From: Bacteroidales bacterium
GTDB taxonomy: Bacteria; Bacteroidota; Bacteroidia; Bacteroidales; P3
Length of the DNA stretch: 51,222 nt
Direction: 5' to 3'
NCBI GenBank assembly: GCA_024681475.1
Contig: JAILAT010000050.1
Span: 1-51,222 of the forward strand
Notes under the pieces: generated by a model
Seen by the model: the letters and a program-made list of their open reading frames with translations, nothing else
The model's database searches: none
Told to the model about the DNA's origin: nothing
Position numbers and translations under genes: made by a program
In this document: in pieces, positions 34,747 to 43,042 of the stretch
Layout of the letters: every line of letters begins with the position of its first letter
Numbering within the stretch: the first letter of the stretch is position 1

Positions 34747-36228
34747 TTAGTTGGTGAATTTGATTCGTTTCGATGCGTTGGAGCGGCCCTGGTACTCACC
34801 AAAGGAGAGGTCAAGCACCGTCTCGAAGAGCAGCTGTGTCGCTTTGACAATGTAGGTGCGGTCGATGTTCTCAGTCATGTCGCTGGGCACACGCACGTGG
34901 CGGCTGCCACCCATGTTGGTAATGTTGATCGACGGGATGCCCACCTTGAAAAAAGCGGTGGCATCGCCGACTGGAGAGGTCTTGAGGCTCGTCACCATAT
35001 CGCGTGTGCAATAAAGGGAGTCTACCTTGAGGGCCACATTCCACAAGTCGGGATAGCGCATATTGCCCAACACCAGGATGCTGTCGCCCATACCTATGCT
35101 GTTCACATCCACATAGGCCTCGATGCGGTTCAGCGGTGTGAAGTTGGAGACGAAAATGCGCGAACCCAGATGTTGCTGTTCGCCAGCCGAGAAGAGCACG
35201 AAGATCACGCTGCGGTTAGGCTGGTCTGGCGATTCGGAGAGCATACGGGCCACCTCCATCAGCGCCGCCACACCCGTGGCGTTGTCGTCGGCTCCGGGGA
35301 AAAGGCATGTGGTGCCCTGCATTCCCACACCATCGAGTTGAGCTCCCACCACGACATATTCGTTGGCCATGGATCTCTTCACTCCAGGGTAGATGCCTAT
35401 CACATTGGCAGTCAGCGCGGCGGGATGATAGTTGGCATTGACGTCGATAGCGAACTTTTTGCGCAGGTGGAACGACTGGGGCTCATGCCTGTTCTGCAGA
35501 GCCTGCACAGCCTCGTCGAAGGTAAGTGTCTCATTCTTGAGCAGTCGGCTGGCACAGTCACGTGTCGGCATGATGATGGGGAAGGTGGCCAGATGGGGCA
35601 GCTCGCCGCCGTATACCGTGCCTTGCACCTCGCCCGAGGGGCACGATACCGACATGTTCACCACCACCAGTGCGCAGGCGCCGTGCTTCTGTGCCACACG
35701 GGCTTTGTCCCTGACGTAGCGGTAGTTCTCGGTCACCTTGCTGGGCAGCCAGCTCGGCACGCCGCTGAGCACCATGACGATTTTGCCCTTTGCGTCGACC
35801 TTCTCATATTCGTCGAAGGCGGGGCTGTCGATGCCGTAGCCGCAGAACACCACCGGCGCTTCGGCATAGCCGCGCCCTGTCATGCCGGCGCAGACGAAGT
35901 CTTTGCCCAGCACATACACCTGACGGGCGTCGTTGGCATTGACATAGCTGTTGAAAGTGCAGTTCTCGATTTTGTTACGCTCGGTCTCAAAGTATTGTGC
36001 CCACTCGCCTTTGTAGGGCTGCACGCCATACTGGGCCAGTTGTTCTATGACGTAGTCCGCCGCCTCCATGTATCCTTCGGTGCCCGCCAGGCGTCCTTCG
36101 TATTTCGACGACGAGAGCTCGCGGATGTGGTCGATGAGGCTGTCGATGGAAGGGGTCTGCGCCACCATGCGGAGGGGGCACAACGCTACCATGACAACGG
36201 CAAAAACGAGTACTTTTCCTATTTTCAT
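34747..36228 (-). CDS. M28-family protein with degenerate active site
   Basis: A 493-aa secreted protein (signal peptide IGKVLVFAVVMVALCPLRMVAQ) with a PA-like insert (about residues 125-260) and an M28 zinc peptidase domain. The fold motifs are recognisable but key residues differ: GAQLDGVG has Gln297 where the metal His is expected, SAGEQQHLGS has Gly349 where the general-base Glu should be (Glu350 remains), and DVNSIGMG has Asn376 for the ligand Asp. GADDNATG keeps its Asp and RHVRVPSD may keep the last His. Probably no aminopeptidase activity; a binding or scaffolding role is inferred. The ATG at 36228 was chosen over an upstream ATG without signal peptide. It begins the run into gldF. 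Confidence 0.85.
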   Translation of the reverse strand: MKIGKVLVFAVVMVALCPLRMVAQTPSIDSLIDHIRELSSSKYEGRLAGTEGYMEAADYVIEQLAQYGVQPYKGEWAQYFETERNKIENCTFNSYVNANDARQVYVLGKDFVCAGMTGRGYAEAPVVFCGYGIDSPAFDEYEKVDAKGKIVMVLSGVPSWLPSKVTENYRYVRDKARVAQKHGACALVVVNMSVSCPSGEVQGTVYGGELPHLATFPIIMPTRDCASRLLKNETLTFDEAVQALQNRHEPQSFHLRKKFAIDVNANYHPAALTANVIGIYPGVKRSMANEYVVVGAQLDGVGMQGTTCLFPGADDNATGVAALMEVARMLSESPDQPNRSVIFVLFSAGEQQHLGSRIFVSNFTPLNRIEAYVDVNSIGMGDSILVLGNMRYPDLWNVALKVDSLYCTRDMVTSLKTSPVGDATAFFKVGIPSINITNMGGSRHVRVPSDMTENIDRTYIVKATQLLFETVLDLSFGEYQGRSNASKRIKFTN

Positions 36229-36298
36229 TTCCCTATTATTATTATATATTATTAATAACAAACCAATTAGCACACTCCGAACGGAATGTACCAATAGG

Positions 36299-36306
36299 CA
36301 AAGATA
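36299..36306 (-). promoter_or_regulatory. -7 promoter box for M28-gldF-gldG run
   Basis: On the minus strand TATCTTTG matches TAnnTTTG and lies 70 nt upstream of the M28-like ATG at 36228. The rest of the gap to the DUF4476 gene holds no gene. Confidence 0.5.
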
Positions 36307-36415
36307 CGAAAATAAATGATTATTCAAGCCATAAAACCAAAAAAAGTTCTTCGCATGCCCAACCCGACAGTGGCAACCGGCACAAACAAAGGCCGACGAC
36401 TCACCAGGTCGCCGT

Positions 36416-37174
36416 TCAATGCCTATTGGCGTTGATCAAGTCGAGGATGCTCTTCTTGTCGTTGCTGAATGTCAGCACATCAGTGGTTTTGTAGTAATTG
36501 TCGGGGTCCATACAGTACGGGAAGGCAAATATGAGGAATTCGACCTGACTGGTATTGAAGTCGAAAGTCTCGGCCATACGGGCTATCTGCGACGACAGCA
36601 GATGGGCTGTGGGCACCATGGTGCGGCACAAAGCCATGCGGTCGCTGTCGAACGACTGGGCTTTGAGCCTCATCACCATCGAAGCCACCTCCTCTTCGCT
36701 TGCCACCCACAACGTAGGCTCGGGTTGCGGCGCCGCGACTGGCGGTTCAGGAGGCCAGTTGCCGGAGCCGCCGACCATAGTCGGCACAGGATAGTACGAC
36801 AGGTGGCAGCCTTTGGGCTCCACATCCACCCGGTCGCCTTGACGCTCGTAGCTCACCAGCACCTCTGCCCTGGGCGACACCGGGCCCAGTGAGAAAACGA
36901 CGGCACGCTGCTGCGGATGCCCCAGCACTACAATCACCTCGTGCTGCACGGGTGCAACATCGCTGAGCTTAACGTAACCTTGAGGCACCTTGTTCAACGC
37001 ATAGCCGTCGAGGTACACCATGAAAGTCTCCCCGTGGCGTGCGCGGAATTCCAGCTGGTTCCGTCCTGCGGGCGGCATATTCTTCTTCCTGTTGTCGTGT
37101 GTTCTGCTGCCTGGCTGGGCCACCGCGGCGCCACAGACAACGAGCATCATTATCAGCGTCAATACTCTACGCAT
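36416..37174 (-). CDS. Secreted DUF4476 protein
   Basis: From the ATG at 37174 the 252-aa product has a signal peptide (VLTLIMMLVVCGAAVAQ). The middle has short beta strands (FMVYLDGYALNKVPQGYVKL) and a Pro-rich tether. The last 95 residues match DUF4476: LKAQSFDSDRMALCRTMVP, SSQIARMAETFDFNTSQVEFL and DPDNYYKTTDVLTFSNDKKS. DUF4476 is a Bacteroidota helical repeat domain of unknown function in exported proteins. It stands alone on this strand, 187 nt ahead of the M28-like gene. An ATG 18 nt upstream is also possible. Confidence 0.82.
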   Translation of the reverse strand: MRRVLTLIMMLVVCGAAVAQPGSRTHDNRKKNMPPAGRNQLEFRARHGETFMVYLDGYALNKVPQGYVKLSDVAPVQHEVIVVLGHPQQRAVVFSLGPVSPRAEVLVSYERQGDRVDVEPKGCHLSYYPVPTMVGGSGNWPPEPPVAAPQPEPTLWVASEEEVASMVMRLKAQSFDSDRMALCRTMVPTAHLLSSQIARMAETFDFNTSQVEFLIFAFPYCMDPDNYYKTTDVLTFSNDKKSILDLINANRH

Positions 37175-37313
37175 AGTTGCTGCACTGTTCATATTGCTTC
37201 TTTTTTATTATTAACGCATCCGGACTGTTATTAGTATGCCTGCGGCAAAAAAAAGACTCTAGAGATTCATCATCAAAGTGCACCACAGTTGGCAAAAAAT
37301 CCAGATAATTGTG

Positions 37314-37321
37314 TATCTTTG
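37314..37321 (+). promoter_or_regulatory. -7 box next to PurL-C-like start
   Basis: TATCTTTG matches TAnnTTTG and ends 4 nt before the ATG at 37326. Transcription from it would begin at about the A of the ATG. A weak GTTG lies near the -33 position. Confidence 0.5.
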
Positions 37322-37325
37322 CAAC

Positions 37326-38171
37326 ATGAATGCCGACCACGACAACATTGCCAACCCTCTCGACAACAGCGAGGTAGCCAGCCCCGAAGCCCTCGAGGCC
37401 ATGGGCATATCGCAGCCTGTCTACGCCGAGCTCTACACCATTGTGGGTCATCAGCCCACCGTCGACGAGCTCAGCACACTGCTGGCCATGTGGACCCTTT
37501 CGGGACGTCGGCAGGGGCTACTGTCGTGGCTCAAGGGGCAGCCCCACATTGCCCAACGGAACGACTACATCGTCAATGATGCCGAGCCCGAAAGCCAAGC
37601 CATCCGCGAGCCGCGCGTGAAAGACTGCCTCGACATCGCCCGTCAACTCTTTCCGCCACGACACACCTCGGCACCACCGCAGCACGACACCTTGCGCCAC
37701 AGCGGCGACGCTCTCTACATGGTCGGCGATGTCTCCGAGCTCTTCGTCAACTCCGACTATGGCCGTCAATACCTACACCTCGTCGAGAACGCCATCACCC
37801 TCGACTCCAACGACGAGACACGGTCTTATATTGAAATGATTCTCAACGCCTTTGCAGACAGCGGAACAATCCTCACGCAGTGTCCCGTAGGCCGCGGGGG
37901 CCTCTTCGGCACGCTGCTACGCTGTGCCGCGCCTGCTGGCCTCGGCTTCGACATCATCTGCTGCCGCGAGGTGCGCCTCGACGCCTTCCTTTTCGGCGAG
38001 CAGGGCGTGCGCTACCTGGTGAGCATAGAGGAGCCTCAGGAGGATTTCTTCCTCGTGAAACTCACCGAGGCGCGTCTCAACTGCTGTTTCCTGGGCCGCG
38101 TCACCAAAGGCCGCATCGTCGTCGACAGCATGGACTTTGGCCCCGTAGGAGCCTACTCTCCAAGGGAGTGA
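37326..38171 (+). CDS. AIR-synthase/PurL C-domain-like protein
   Basis: A 281-aa cytosolic protein. Residues 10-110 are helical and unassigned. Residues 125-278 resemble the C-terminal domain of AIR-synthase-fold proteins such as PurL: CPVGRGGLFGTLLRCAAPAGLGFDI, FLFGEQGVRYLVSIEEP and CCFLGRVTKGRIVVD. The usual N-terminal ATP-binding half and the glutaminase domain of PurL are absent, so it is not a full phosphoribosylformylglycinamidine synthase. It may be a Bacteroidota-specific paralogue or a remnant with a new role. ATG at 37326 lies 4 nt after a -7 box; ATG at 37401 (before GISQPVY) is an alternative start with a leader. Confidence 0.68.
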   Translation: MNADHDNIANPLDNSEVASPEALEAMGISQPVYAELYTIVGHQPTVDELSTLLAMWTLSGRRQGLLSWLKGQPHIAQRNDYIVNDAEPESQAIREPRVKDCLDIARQLFPPRHTSAPPQHDTLRHSGDALYMVGDVSELFVNSDYGRQYLHLVENAITLDSNDETRSYIEMILNAFADSGTILTQCPVGRGGLFGTLLRCAAPAGLGFDIICCREVRLDAFLFGEQGVRYLVSIEEPQEDFFLVKLTEARLNCCFLGRVTKGRIVVDSMDFGPVGAYSPRE

Positions 38172-38188
38172 CGACAGCATGCAAAAAA

Positions 38189-38214
38189 GCGCCGGAGGGG
38201 AGACCCTCCGGCGC
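38189..38214. terminator. Hairpin between convergent PurL-C-like and rplS
   Basis: GCGCCGGAGGG (38189-38199) pairs perfectly with 38204-38214 around a GAGA loop. It is preceded by AAAAAA (good T tract for the minus strand), so it probably terminates the ribosomal operon and may also serve the plus-strand gene. Confidence 0.75.
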
Positions 38215-38260
38215 CTACATATCTTCCTCGAAAAAGTGTTATCGCTCAGCAAGCATCAGC

Positions 38261-38623
38261 TTACTTGGTGACCATCTTTTTCTCTTTAATACGAGCTTTC
38301 TTACCAGTCAGATTGCGCAGATAGAAGATACGGGCACGACGCACAGCACCGTGTTTGTTCACGTCAATCTGCTCGATGAACGGCGAAGCGATGGGGAATA
38401 TTCTCTCCACACCCACACCGTTCGTAATCTTACGTACAGTAAAGGTCTCAGTAGAACCACTTCCGGAACGCTGAAGAACGACACCCTGGAAATTCTGGAT
38501 ACGCTCTTTGTTGCCTTCCTTAATTTTGTAATGGACAGTGATGGTATCTCCGGCCTTGAACTCGGGGAACGACTTGCGCTCTACCGTATTCTCTACATAT
38601 TGCATTAATTCTGTTTTTCCCAT
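38261..38623 (-). CDS. rplS: 50S ribosomal protein L19
   Basis: A 120-aa L19: [47 protein letters not shown], and [34 protein letters not shown], all highly conserved. It sits at the 30S-50S interface. It lies 28 nt downstream of rplT on the same strand and is the last gene of the thrS-infC-rpmI-rplT operon, with a good terminator at 38189-38214. The C-terminal [11 protein letters not shown] is typical. Confidence 0.97.
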   Translation of the reverse strand: MGKTELMQYVENTVERKSFPEFKAGDTITVHYKIKEGNKERIQNFQGVVLQRSGSGSTETFTVRKITNGVGVERIFPIASPFIEQIDVNKHGAVRRARIFYLRNLTGKKARIKEKKMVTK

Positions 38624-38651
38624 GATTTCAAATTTTTACAAGGTTAAACAT

Positions 38652-38999
38652 TTATTTCTTTACCATCTTCACAACAGCAGTGAACGCCTCGGGGTTGTTC
38701 ATGGCCAGGTCGGCCAACACCTTGCGGTTGAGTTCAATGTTGTTCTTGTGCAATTCGCCCATAAACACGGAGTAGGAAATACCGTTCTGGCGGCAGCCAG
38801 CGTTGATACGGTTAATCCACAGCGAACGGAACTCACGCTTCTTGTTCTTACGATCGCGATAGGCGTAGGTCTGTCCTTTCTCCCATTTGTTTTTGGCTAC
38901 TGTCCATACGTTTTTACCTCTGCCCCAGTAACCTTTGGTGCGGTTGAGGATTTTTTTTCTGCGTGCTCTAGAAGCAACAGCATTTACTGATCTTGGCAT
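38652..38999 (-). CDS. rplT: 50S ribosomal protein L20
   Basis: A 115-aa L20 that starts [19 protein letters not shown] and contains [40 protein letters not shown] and [14 protein letters not shown], as usual. It is an early-assembly 23S rRNA-binding protein and in some bacteria represses its own operon. The ATG at 38999 gives the canonical start; an upstream in-frame ATG does not. A 176-nt gap separates it from rpmI, unusually long within this operon, and could carry a leader structure, but I see no clear one. Confidence 0.97.
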   Translation of the reverse strand: MPRSVNAVASRARRKKILNRTKGYWGRGKNVWTVAKNKWEKGQTYAYRDRKNKKREFRSLWINRINAGCRQNGISYSVFMGELHKNNIELNRKVLADLAMNNPEAFTAVVKMVKK

Positions 39000-39175
39000 A
39001 ATCTTTAATTTTTTTTCGTTTAAGCGGCCGCCCTGTTCCTTGCGTCGTGGTGTCGGTGGCAATGCCTCGCCGGCTTCCCGATGCTGGCACTGCGGCTCTT
39101 TGGTGCTCTAAACAATGGTTAATAACTCCTGTCTACCCTCCCGGGCCGACTTCTTTTTTTTACTTCAGCAGACAA

Positions 39176-39379
39176 TTACATTCCGCTGTTCAAAAGCATC
39201 TGCTTCACGCGCTTCTGGTCGTCACGACTCACCAGCGTGGTGTGGTCGAGATTGCGCTTCTGCGTCGTCTCCTTCTTGGTCAGAATGTGACTGTGATAAG
39301 CGTGCTTTCTCTTAATCTTACCAGTGCCGGTGAAAGCGAAACGCTTCTTGGCACTTGCTTTACTTTTCAATCTAGGCAT
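39176..39379 (-). CDS. rpmI: 50S ribosomal protein L35
   Basis: A 67-aa L35: [31 protein letters not shown] (shown in part by its start [14 protein letters not shown]), then [20 protein letters not shown] and the VKQMLLNS end. Size and basic composition are normal. It is the middle gene of the infC-rpmI-rplT cluster, 76 nt after infC. Confidence 0.96.
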   Translation of the reverse strand: MPRLKSKASAKKRFAFTGTGKIKRKHAYHSHILTKKETTQKRNLDHTTLVSRDDQKRVKQMLLNSGM

Positions 39380-39455
39380 TACTTTACTGTTTTTTTTGGT
39401 GTTAAACTAATATATTTAAGGAAGATACGTTCATTTCTCCATAGCCCTTGGAGGC

Positions 39456-40022
39456 TTATTTCTTTGGGGCTATCAGCATCAGCATTCTCTTGCCTTCCAG
39501 TTTGGGCATCTGCTCCGGCTTGCCGTATTCCAGCAGCGCCTCGGCGAACTTCAGCATCTGGGTCTCGCCCTGCTCCTTGTAGACGATGGCGCGACCTTTG
39601 AACAGGATTTCCACCTTCACCTTGTTGCCCTCTTTCAGGAAGCGGATGGCATGGTTAAGCTTGAACTCGAAGTCGTGGTCGTCGATCTGCGGACTGAGAC
39701 GGATCTCCTTGACCACTATCTTCGTCGACTTGGCCTTCATCTCTTTCTGCTTCTTCTTGAGCTCGTAGGTGAATTTCTGATAGTCAATGATTTTGCATAC
39801 TGGCGGATTGGCGTTGGGCGAAATCTCTACCAGGTCGAGTCCTTGGTCGTAAGCCAGACGCAGCGCGTTGCGCGTAGGCATCACCGTGGGCTCCATGCCT
39901 TCACCGACCACACGGACCATTTCGGCCGTAATCTTATCGTTGATGCGGTGTTCGGGCTCCTTTTTCACCGGACCCCTTGTTTTCTGTCCCCTGACTGGGG
40001 GTTTGTTGAATGGTGTTGCTAT
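39456..40022 (-). CDS. infC: Translation initiation factor IF-3, AUA start
   Basis: A 188-aa IF-3: EPEHRINDKITAEMVRVVG, LDLVEISPNANPPVCKIIDY (conserved linker start), KEIRLSPQIDDHDFEFKLNH and KLEGKRMLMLIAPKK. It binds the 30S subunit and checks start-codon pairing. The first standard start (GTG at 39968) would begin inside the basic N-tail. Upstream, the frame stays open to an ATA at 40022-40020 with AGGAG at the ideal distance (9 nt), giving IATPFNKPPVRGQKTRGPVK before it. I therefore place the start at AUA, parallel to the AUU start of Escherichia coli infC, which allows IF-3 to repress its own gene. The N-terminal choice is inference. Confidence 0.92.
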   Translation of the reverse strand: MATPFNKPPVRGQKTRGPVKKEPEHRINDKITAEMVRVVGEGMEPTVMPTRNALRLAYDQGLDLVEISPNANPPVCKIIDYQKFTYELKKKQKEMKAKSTKIVVKEIRLSPQIDDHDFEFKLNHAIRFLKEGNKVKVEILFKGRAIVYKEQGETQMLKFAEALLEYGKPEQMPKLEGKRMLMLIAPKK

Positions 40023-40031
40023 AACTTTTTT

Positions 40032-40036
40032 CTCCT
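40032..40036 (-). promoter_or_regulatory. Ribosome binding site deciding the infC AUA start
   Basis: AGGAG on the minus strand, 9 nt before the ATA at 40022-40020. A good Shine-Dalgarno is uncommon in this window, which favours AUA over the downstream GTG. Confidence 0.6.
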
Positions 40037-40090
40037 ATTTTGGTTAATAATATATGTATTCTATAATTTAACGCCTTTCCAAGGCTTCTC

Positions 40091-42022
40091 CTACATCAAC
40101 TGTTCTATCTCTTTGTTTATCAGCTCGGCGAAAGCTTCGGGCTTCATGCTGCCCAGGTCGCCGGCACCCTGACGGCGCACCGACACGGTACCCTCGCCAA
40201 TCTCCTTCTCGCCCATGATGAGCATGAAGGGATATTTTCCCAACTCGGCATCGCGGATCTTGCGGCCTATTTTCTCGCTACGCTCGTCGACAGTGCCGCG
40301 CAGGTCCATGTTTTCCAGCTTGGCCAGCATCTTGCGGGCGTCGTCGACATACTTCTCGCTGACGGGCAGGATGATGAACTGCTCCGGCGTAAGCCACAGC
40401 GGGAACTTGCCGCCGGTGTGCTCTATCAGCACTGCGCAGAAGCGCTCCATCGAGCCGAAGGGGGCGCGGTGTATCATCACGGGACGGTATTTCTGGTTGT
40501 CGCTGCCGATGTATTCCAACTCGAAGCGCTCGGGCAGGTTGTAGTCCACCTGGATGGTGCCCAGCTGCCAGCGGCGGCCGATGGCGTCCTTTACCATGAA
40601 GTCCAGCTTGGGGCCATAGAACGCTGCCTCGCCGTATTCCACCTTGGCGGGCAGACCCTTCTCCTCGCAAGCCTCCACAATGGCGCGCTCAGCCTTGGCC
40701 CAGTTCTCGTCGCTACCCACATACTTGGTGGTGTTGTTGGGGTCGCGCAGCGAAATCTGTGCCTCGAATTGCTTGAAGTCCAAAGCCTTGAAGATGACCT
40801 CAATAATCTCCATCACCTTGATGAACTCTTCCTTCACCTGGTCGGGACGGCAATAGATGTGGGCATCGTCCTGCGTGAACGAGCGCACACGCGTAAGGCC
40901 GTGGAGCTCACCGCTCTGTTCGTAGCGGTACACGGTGCCGAACTCCGCATAGCGCAACGGCAGATCTTTATAGCTGTGAGGCTCATTCTTGTAAATCATG
41001 CAGTGGTGGGGGCAGTTCATGGGTTTCAGCAGATACTCTTCGCCCTCCTCGGGAGTGGTGATGGGGCGGAAACTGTCCTCGCCGTAGTGCTCCCAGTGAC
41101 CCGAAGTGACATACAGCTGTTTGCCGCCGATATGCGGGGTGATGACCTGCTGGTAGCCGTAGCGTTTCTGGATTTTGGTGAGGAAAGCCTGCAGACGCAG
41201 ACGCAGGTCGGTGCCCTTGGGCAGCCAGATGGGCAAACCCTTGCCCACGGTCTCGCTGAACATGAAGAGGCCCAGCTCCTTGCCGAGCTTGCGGTGGTCG
41301 CGTTTCTTGGCTTCCTCCAGCAGGGTCAGGTAGTCGTCGAGTTCTTTTTTCTTGGGGAAAGTGATGGCGTAGACACGTGTCAACTGCGGACGGTGCTCGT
41401 CGCCGCGCCAGTAGGCACCAGCGAGGTTGAGCAGCTTGATGGCCTTGATGGGGCTGAAATCCACCAAGTGGGGTCCGCGGCACAGGTCGGTGAAATCGCC
41501 GCTGTCGTAGAACGAAATGGTACCGTCCTCCAGCGCTTCGATGAGCTCTACCTTGTACACCTCGCCACGCTCGCTGAAGGTCTTCAGCGCTTCGGCTTTC
41601 GACACGTCGCGGCGCACCACAGGGGTCTTGGCCTGCACCAGCTCTTGCATTTTCTTCTCTATCTTGGCAAAATCGTCGCTCGACACTTCGTATTTGCCGA
41701 AGTCAATATCGTAGTAGAAACCATTCTCGATGGCGGGGCCGATGCCGAAGTGGATGCCCGGATAGAGCTCCTGCAACGCCGTGGCCAGCAAGTGAGCCGA
41801 CGAGTGCCAGAAAGTGTGCTTGCCTTCCTCGTCGTTCCAGGTCAACAGCTGCACGGTGGCATCGTCGTTAATAGGGCGGTTCGATTCGACAACAGTTCCA
41901 TTGACTTTGGCCGACAAAACGTTGCGTGCCAAGCCCTCACTTATGCTTTTTGCGATGTCCATAGCGGTAACACCAGCCTCATACTGACGCACCGAACCAT
42001 CTGGTAATGTGATATTTATCAT
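40091..42022 (-). CDS. thrS: Threonyl-tRNA synthetase
   Basis: A 643-aa class II synthetase that charges tRNA-Thr. Domains: TGS (residues 1-60, [17 protein letters not shown]), the editing domain with the [17 protein letters not shown] motif (about residues 70-230), and the catalytic domain with [14 protein letters not shown] (zinc Cys), [20 protein letters not shown] and [16 protein letters not shown], then the anticodon-binding domain starting near [14 protein letters not shown]. The ATG at 42022 is the canonical start of TGS. It leads the operon thrS-infC-rpmI-rplT-rplS, an arrangement common in bacteria. Confidence 0.98.
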   Translation of the reverse strand: MINITLPDGSVRQYEAGVTAMDIAKSISEGLARNVLSAKVNGTVVESNRPINDDATVQLLTWNDEEGKHTFWHSSAHLLATALQELYPGIHFGIGPAIENGFYYDIDFGKYEVSSDDFAKIEKKMQELVQAKTPVVRRDVSKAEALKTFSERGEVYKVELIEALEDGTISFYDSGDFTDLCRGPHLVDFSPIKAIKLLNLAGAYWRGDEHRPQLTRVYAITFPKKKELDDYLTLLEEAKKRDHRKLGKELGLFMFSETVGKGLPIWLPKGTDLRLRLQAFLTKIQKRYGYQQVITPHIGGKQLYVTSGHWEHYGEDSFRPITTPEEGEEYLLKPMNCPHHCMIYKNEPHSYKDLPLRYAEFGTVYRYEQSGELHGLTRVRSFTQDDAHIYCRPDQVKEEFIKVMEIIEVIFKALDFKQFEAQISLRDPNNTTKYVGSDENWAKAERAIVEACEEKGLPAKVEYGEAAFYGPKLDFMVKDAIGRRWQLGTIQVDYNLPERFELEYIGSDNQKYRPVMIHRAPFGSMERFCAVLIEHTGGKFPLWLTPEQFIILPVSEKYVDDARKMLAKLENMDLRGTVDERSEKIGRKIRDAELGKYPFMLIMGEKEIGEGTVSVRRQGAGDLGSMKPEAFAELINKEIEQLM

Positions 42023-42059
42023 TATTTTATTACTATATAATGTTCCTAAATTCAAAATG

Positions 42060-42067
42060 CAAAGATA
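42060..42067 (-). promoter_or_regulatory. -7 promoter box for thrS operon
   Basis: On the minus strand TATCTTTG matches TAnnTTTG, 37 nt upstream of the thrS ATG. A -33 element is not clear in the AT-rich flank. Confidence 0.6.
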
Positions 42068-42139
42068 CGCATTTTTTATTAATTGAGAGTTAAAATTTTA
42101 AAAATGAGAAAAATATTGTAGCAACGAGACGAAGAGAGC

Positions 42140-42263
42140 GCGTGCCTCCGGCACGCTGCTTGGTTGGCGTGAAATACCCCAGACTGCGAAAATCAAAGTT
42201 TTTCCAGTCTGGGGTTATAGAGAGCTCGTGCCTCCGGCACGATGGTTGGCTTGGCCAACAACC
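42140..42263. repeat. Cluster of intergenic hairpins
   Basis: Four inverted repeats lie in 124 nt. GCGTGCC/GGCACGC (42140-42156) and TCGTGCC/GGCACGA (42226-42242) share the core CGTGCCTCCGGCACG and so form a direct pair of hairpins. Between them CCCCAGACTG (42177-42186) pairs with CAGTCTGGGG (42205-42214). Last, GGTTG/CAACC encloses TTGG/CCAA (42244-42263). No credible gene overlaps. Together with 42264-42329 this fills the gap upstream of thrS; the last part holds a loose G-rich run, treated under findings. Confidence 0.7.
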
Positions 42264-42329
42264 CATCTTGGAGTGGGGGGGAGTGGGTTTAATGGGTGTT
42301 TTTGGGAGAATGGGCGGTATTATCGGACA

Positions 42330-42359
42330 AAAAAAGGGGCTCATCGGAGCCCCTTTTTT
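42330..42359. terminator. Intrinsic terminator of anchor-J lipoprotein
   Basis: AAAAAAGGGGCTC (42330-42342) pairs perfectly with 42347-42359 around an ATCG loop. Six T follow on each strand reading, so it can end transcription both ways. It begins 20 nt after the lipoprotein stop. Confidence 0.88.
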
Positions 42360-42378
42360 CTATTCGACTTTATCAGTC

Positions 42379-42954
42379 TTATTTGGCAACCTTCACGTCG
42401 TCGATCTTCATGATGAAGAGGTCGCTGCAGTCGCAGTGACGGAAAGCGATGCGAACGGTCTGGCCTTTGTACTGATCCAGATCAACAGTGCGCAGATTCC
42501 ACTGATCGGTGCTCAGCGTCTCGCTGTAGACCTTGTCGCCACTGAAAGTGTTGCCACTGAGGGTACCAACGAGGACCTCATAATGGTCAGCAGGATAAGC
42601 GGGGTCTTGAGCGGCAACCTGCCAGGTCAGTTTGTAGCCCTTGGAAGGAACCTTGAACTCCGGCGAAACGAGATAGTTGTCGGGGGTAAGAGCAGCCTGC
42701 GAGCTGGGATCCCAGGAATAGGAGCAAGCAGCGGTAGTTCCGTTGCAACCCTCCTGGTGCATCATCCAAACGAAACCGTCACCATCGGCATCGATGTTGG
42801 TCCAAGTGGTGGGGATGTCAGCGTTGAAGGCTTCCTCGAGCAGAACCTCGGGACCCTCTTCACCTTCATCTTCGTCACCACCGCAAGCGGCGAAACCAAA
42901 GCAGAGACCGCCACAGAGAGCAGCCATTGCGAAAAATCTTACTACTTTTTTCAT
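42379..42954 (-). CDS. Choice-of-anchor J domain lipoprotein
   Basis: A 191-aa lipoprotein: signal peptide with lipobox FAAC at about residue 24, followed by acidic GGDEDEGEEG, typical of Bacteroidota surface lipoprotein export signals. The mature part matches the choice-of-anchor J/cleaved adhesin beta-sandwich: IPTTWTNIDADGDGFVWMM, LTPDNYLVSPEFKVP, and the closing VRIAFRHCDCSDLFIMKIDDVKV. It probably faces the outside and binds protein or glycan. Strong own promoter, palindromic element upstream and a strong terminator make it a single-gene unit. Confidence 0.85.
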   Translation of the reverse strand: MKKVVRFFAMAALCGGLCFGFAACGGDEDEGEEGPEVLLEEAFNADIPTTWTNIDADGDGFVWMMHQEGCNGTTAACSYSWDPSSQAALTPDNYLVSPEFKVPSKGYKLTWQVAAQDPAYPADHYEVLVGTLSGNTFSGDKVYSETLSTDQWNLRTVDLDQYKGQTVRIAFRHCDCSDLFIMKIDDVKVAK

Positions 42955-43007
42955 GTTGTTGTTTAATTTTAATGGTTAATAATAAAACTTTGTTTCCAAA
43001 TAATGTG

Positions 43008-43015
43008 CAAAAGTA
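43008..43015 (-). promoter_or_regulatory. -7 promoter box for anchor-J lipoprotein
   Basis: On the minus strand TACTTTTG matches TAnnTTTG, 53 nt before the ATG at 42954. The 20-bp palindrome at 43043-43062 covers roughly the -33 to -55 region of this promoter. Confidence 0.6.
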
Positions 43016-43042
43016 CGCTTTTTTTCCAATATGACAACAACT

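Noticed and set aside
34744..36255. 503-codon plus-strand frame opposite the M28-like gene
   Set aside because: Antisense shadow rich in His and Val; the minus frame has signal peptide, motifs and promoter.
39000..39175. L20 autoregulatory leader in the rpmI-rplT gap
   Set aside because: The gap is long enough, but I could not find a convincing conserved stem or pseudoknot by eye.
40418..42007. 529-codon plus-strand frame opposite thrS
   Set aside because: Antisense of a strongly conserved gene; composition is typical of a mirror frame.
42090..42344. 84-codon minus-strand frame between thrS and the anchor-J gene
   Set aside because: It runs through the hairpin cluster, G-rich run and terminator; its residues (Pro repeats, RHELSITPDW) simply mirror these repeats. 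No start signal.
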